Shown: positions 7,201 to 7,671 of the stretch, piece after piece
Numbering within the stretch: the first letter of the stretch is position 1
Layout: each line of letters opens with the position of its first letter
From: DATEJJ01 sp039649115
GTDB lineage: Bacteria; Actinomycetota; Actinomycetes; Mycobacteriales; Micromonosporaceae
NCBI GenBank assembly: GCA_039649115.1
Contig: JBBWZQ010000193.1
Span: 1-7,671, forward strand
DNA length: 7,671 bases
Direction of reading: 5' to 3'
Notes under the pieces: generated by a model
The model's input: the letters and a program-made list of their open reading frames with translations, nothing else
Told to the model about the DNA's origin: nothing
Databases searched by the model: none
Program-made: the position numbers and the translations under genes

Positions 7201-7508
7201 AGCAGCGGCAGGAGCAGGGCGTCGTAGCAGAACTGCAGCCCGAAGTAGATCAGCAGGAACCAGTACGCGGCCCGCTTGCGCCGCGCCACGCCGGCCGCCA
7301 GCACGATGATCAGGGCCGCGTACCCGAGGTTGGCCTTCGCGGGCAGCAGCAGGTTGTCGATGGTCTGCCGGACCGGCTCGCTGCGCGCGTGGAAGACCTC
7401 GCTGATCGCGGCGATGGCACACAGCACCGCGGTGGCGGTCAGCACACCGGCGAAGATCCCTGGCACGCGTGCCCGCCATCCCGGGTTCGCCCGCTGCCGC
7501 TCTGTCAC
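4203..7508 (-). CDS. lysX: LysX: bifunctional phosphatidylglycerol lysyltransferase / lysine--tRNA ligase
   Basis: This fusion charges tRNA-Lys and passes the lysine to phosphatidylglycerol, making the membrane less anionic; in M. tuberculosis LysX protects against cationic peptides. Numbering is for the 1101-residue form from GTG 7508. Six membrane helices lie at about 16-37, 60-75, 81-106, 120-141, 156-178 and 213-237. The MprF-type DUF2156 transferase domain spans about 240-580, including FNRWFQLESLYRSNVKFRPE (526-545). After a Pro-rich linker come an OB-fold anticodon domain (about 660-750) and a class II LysRS core (about 765-1101). Motif 1 lies around VETPVL, motif 2 is FRNEG with HNPEFT, motif 3 is GLGLGVDRL, and all are intact. 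Alternative starts are ATG 7511 and GTG 7529 (1108 residues). I prefer 7508 because a -10 lies six bases upstream and the 7529 codon is inside a terminator hairpin. None has a good Shine-Dalgarno. Confidence 0.95.
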   Translation of the reverse strand: MTERQRANPGWRARVPGIFAGVLTATAVLCAIAAISEVFHARSEPVRQTIDNLLLPAKANLGYAALIIVLAAGVARRKRAAYWFLLIYFGLQFCYDALLLPLLLVLPPDTWSTRPPPWWASWVIGANLSITIGVLVVLYLSRREFYAKVQRGSLPKALGVLAGLLIWFAVLGWALVEAFPGTLHGSGDRLTYAVEKTLGGAFSFDFTRRGHAAGWVNLLLGLFGGIALFVALYVLFRSQRLSAQLRPPEEARVRALLAESGERDSLGYFATRRDKAVIFSASGKAAVTYRVVAGVALASGDPLGDPEAWGPAIEAWLGQAKEYAWTPAAMGASEEGATAFARAGLRAIELGDEAILHVEQFTLDGREMRPVRQAVHRVERAGYAVRIRRHAEISATEMAHIIELADQWRDTETERGFSMALGRLGDPADGQCVLVEARDAQGREAAVLSFTPWGRGGLSLDLMRRDRASDNGLVEFMVAALVREADRLGVRRISLNFAVFRSVFEEGARIGAGPVLRAWRGLLLFFNRWFQLESLYRSNVKFRPEWVPRFLCFDDVRDLAKVAVASGIAEGFVVVPSLPTLLRRGLTAPPIEVPAVGSAPPPAQPEAPKDTLPEQMRVRLAKVDKLRADGIDPYPPGVASTHTCAQVRAAFGDLPPDARTGEQVAVAGRLVLVRNHGSLCFATLRDWSGDLQLLLGRDGVGPAALAAWKSSVDIGDHVSVSGEVVTSKRGELSILADGWQLAAKCLRPLPDKHRGLADPEARVRQRYLDLVINADARQSLRTRGAVLHALRGELVGKGFLEVETPVLQQVHGGANARPFATHINAYDMRLYLRIAPELYLKRLVVGGVAKVFELGRTFRNEGVDATHNPEFTMLEAYQAYGDYTTMRELARSLILAAATAAHGRPVARRPDGSEVDLSVEWPVVPLHDAVATALGEPVTVDTPAAELRRLAKLAHVPLAPDLTRGAVLLEMYERLVEQQTGMPTFYTDFPTDVSPLTRAHRTEPRLAERWDLVAFGMELGTAYTELIDPVEQRRRLTEQSLRAAGGDPEAMELDEDFLHALEYAMPPTGGLGLGVDRLVILLTGRSIRETLPFPLVRPTGH

Positions 7509-7514
7509 CATCTC

Positions 7515-7520
7515 ACGATA
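7515..7520 (-). promoter_or_regulatory. Candidate -10 of lysX, leaderless geometry
   Basis: The minus strand reads TATCGT followed by GAGATG and then GTG 7508, so initiation seven bases after the -10 falls on the GTG. The hexamer overlaps the foot of the upstream terminator hairpin by two bases. No -35 is visible at 16-18 bases; a good CTGACA (7560-7555) is 34 bases away, too far to pair with it. Confidence 0.4.
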
Positions 7521-7549
7521 GGGCGTCACGTCGATGACGCGACGCCCTA
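7519..7549 (-). terminator. Terminator-like hairpin between the edge gene and lysX
   Basis: As minus-strand RNA, UAGGGCGUCGCGUC and GACGUGACGCCCUA pair at all 14 positions with one G·U and loop AUC. On the plus strand the wobble becomes an A/C mismatch. It begins seven bases after the stop of the upstream minus-strand gene, so termination of that gene is the simplest reading. No U tract follows. It contains the GTG at 7529 and its foot touches the lysX -10. A repressor operator is the main alternative. Confidence 0.6.
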
Positions 7550-7556
7550 CACCCTG

Positions 7557-7671
7557 TCAGGTTGTGCCGGCCGTCCGGCGGACGCGGGCCAGCGCCAGCC
7601 CGCCCAGCACGGCGCCGACCAGGCCGAGCGCCGCGCCGACCGCGCCGAGCGCGACCGCGCCGCCGTCGCTC
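7557..7671 (-). CDS. C-terminus of an unidentified membrane-anchored protein (partial)
   Basis: The minus strand is open from the window edge to TGA at 7559-7557, giving the last 37 residues, which begin SDGGAVALG and end in RVRRTAGTT. A Gly/Ala/Leu/Val helix of about 26 residues is followed by a short basic tail, the pattern of a C-terminal transmembrane anchor with the tail in the cytoplasm. Such ends occur in actinobacterial YcnI-like (DUF1775) and CopC-like surface proteins, among others. That is only a resemblance in type; the fragment is too short and low in complexity to name. It is upstream of lysX on the same strand, but a strong hairpin separates them. Confidence 0.55.
   Translation of the reverse strand, partial: SDGGAVALGAVGAALGLVGAVLGGLALARVRRTAGTT

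Noticed and set aside
5029..7479. Minus-strand open frame of 816 codons overlapping lysX in another frame
   Set aside because: It is a low-complexity Arg/Gly/Ala translation, while the lysX frame shows all family motifs throughout the same bases.
7527..7529. GTG 7529 as the lysX start
   Set aside because: It lies inside the 14-bp hairpin, has no ribosome binding site, and the best -10 is downstream of it. Kept as an alternative, not the preferred start.
1..7671. Mobile element, CRISPR array or defence system
   Set aside because: No transposase, integrase, direct-repeat array, toxin-antitoxin pair or defence domain was seen. Codon and base usage look uniform across the window.

Overview
The window is very GC-rich with dense G/C third codon positions. 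Its gene families (a lipoprotein L,D-transpeptidase with a bacterial Ig-like domain, a GT87 mannosyltransferase-like protein, and a LysX-type MprF/lysyl-tRNA synthetase fusion) point to a high-GC actinobacterium. A Micromonosporaceae-like host is my guess from overall style, not a demonstrated assignment. It looks like chromosomal core: no transposase, integrase, phage or CRISPR signal was seen.

Layout, left to right: tRNA-Lys(CUU) on the minus strand; a divergent intergenic region with a three-codon leader ORF; an intact L,D-transpeptidase lipoprotein gene (+); a decayed, frameshifted and truncated second copy of its N-terminal part (+); tRNA-His(GUG) with its own terminator hairpin (-); oligoribonuclease orn (-); a divergent promoter region; a multi-pass GT87 glycosyltransferase (+); lysX (-), convergent with it; and, at the right edge, the last 37 codons of an unidentified membrane-anchored protein (-).

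Three of the protein genes act at the envelope: peptidoglycan 3-3 cross-linking, a probable polyprenol-phosphate-sugar-dependent transfer, and lysine modification of phosphatidylglycerol. Orn finishes mRNA decay and also degrades cyclic-dinucleotide breakdown products in bacteria where this has been studied. The genes appear to be separate transcription units rather than an operon. From memory, the order tRNA-Lys / L,D-transpeptidase / tRNA-His / orn resembles the Mycobacterium tuberculosis region around lysT, Rv2518c, hisT and Rv2511.

The most interesting material is regulatory. Three unrelated genes (orn, the GT87 gene, lysX) each have a TAnnnT hexamer exactly six bases before a GTG, the geometry of leaderless actinobacterial transcripts. 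Two 31-nt hairpins, one after tRNA-His and one before lysX, form a fully paired 14-bp stem only as minus-strand RNA. The second hairpin covers the most upstream possible lysX start. I see no convincing undescribed multi-gene system here.
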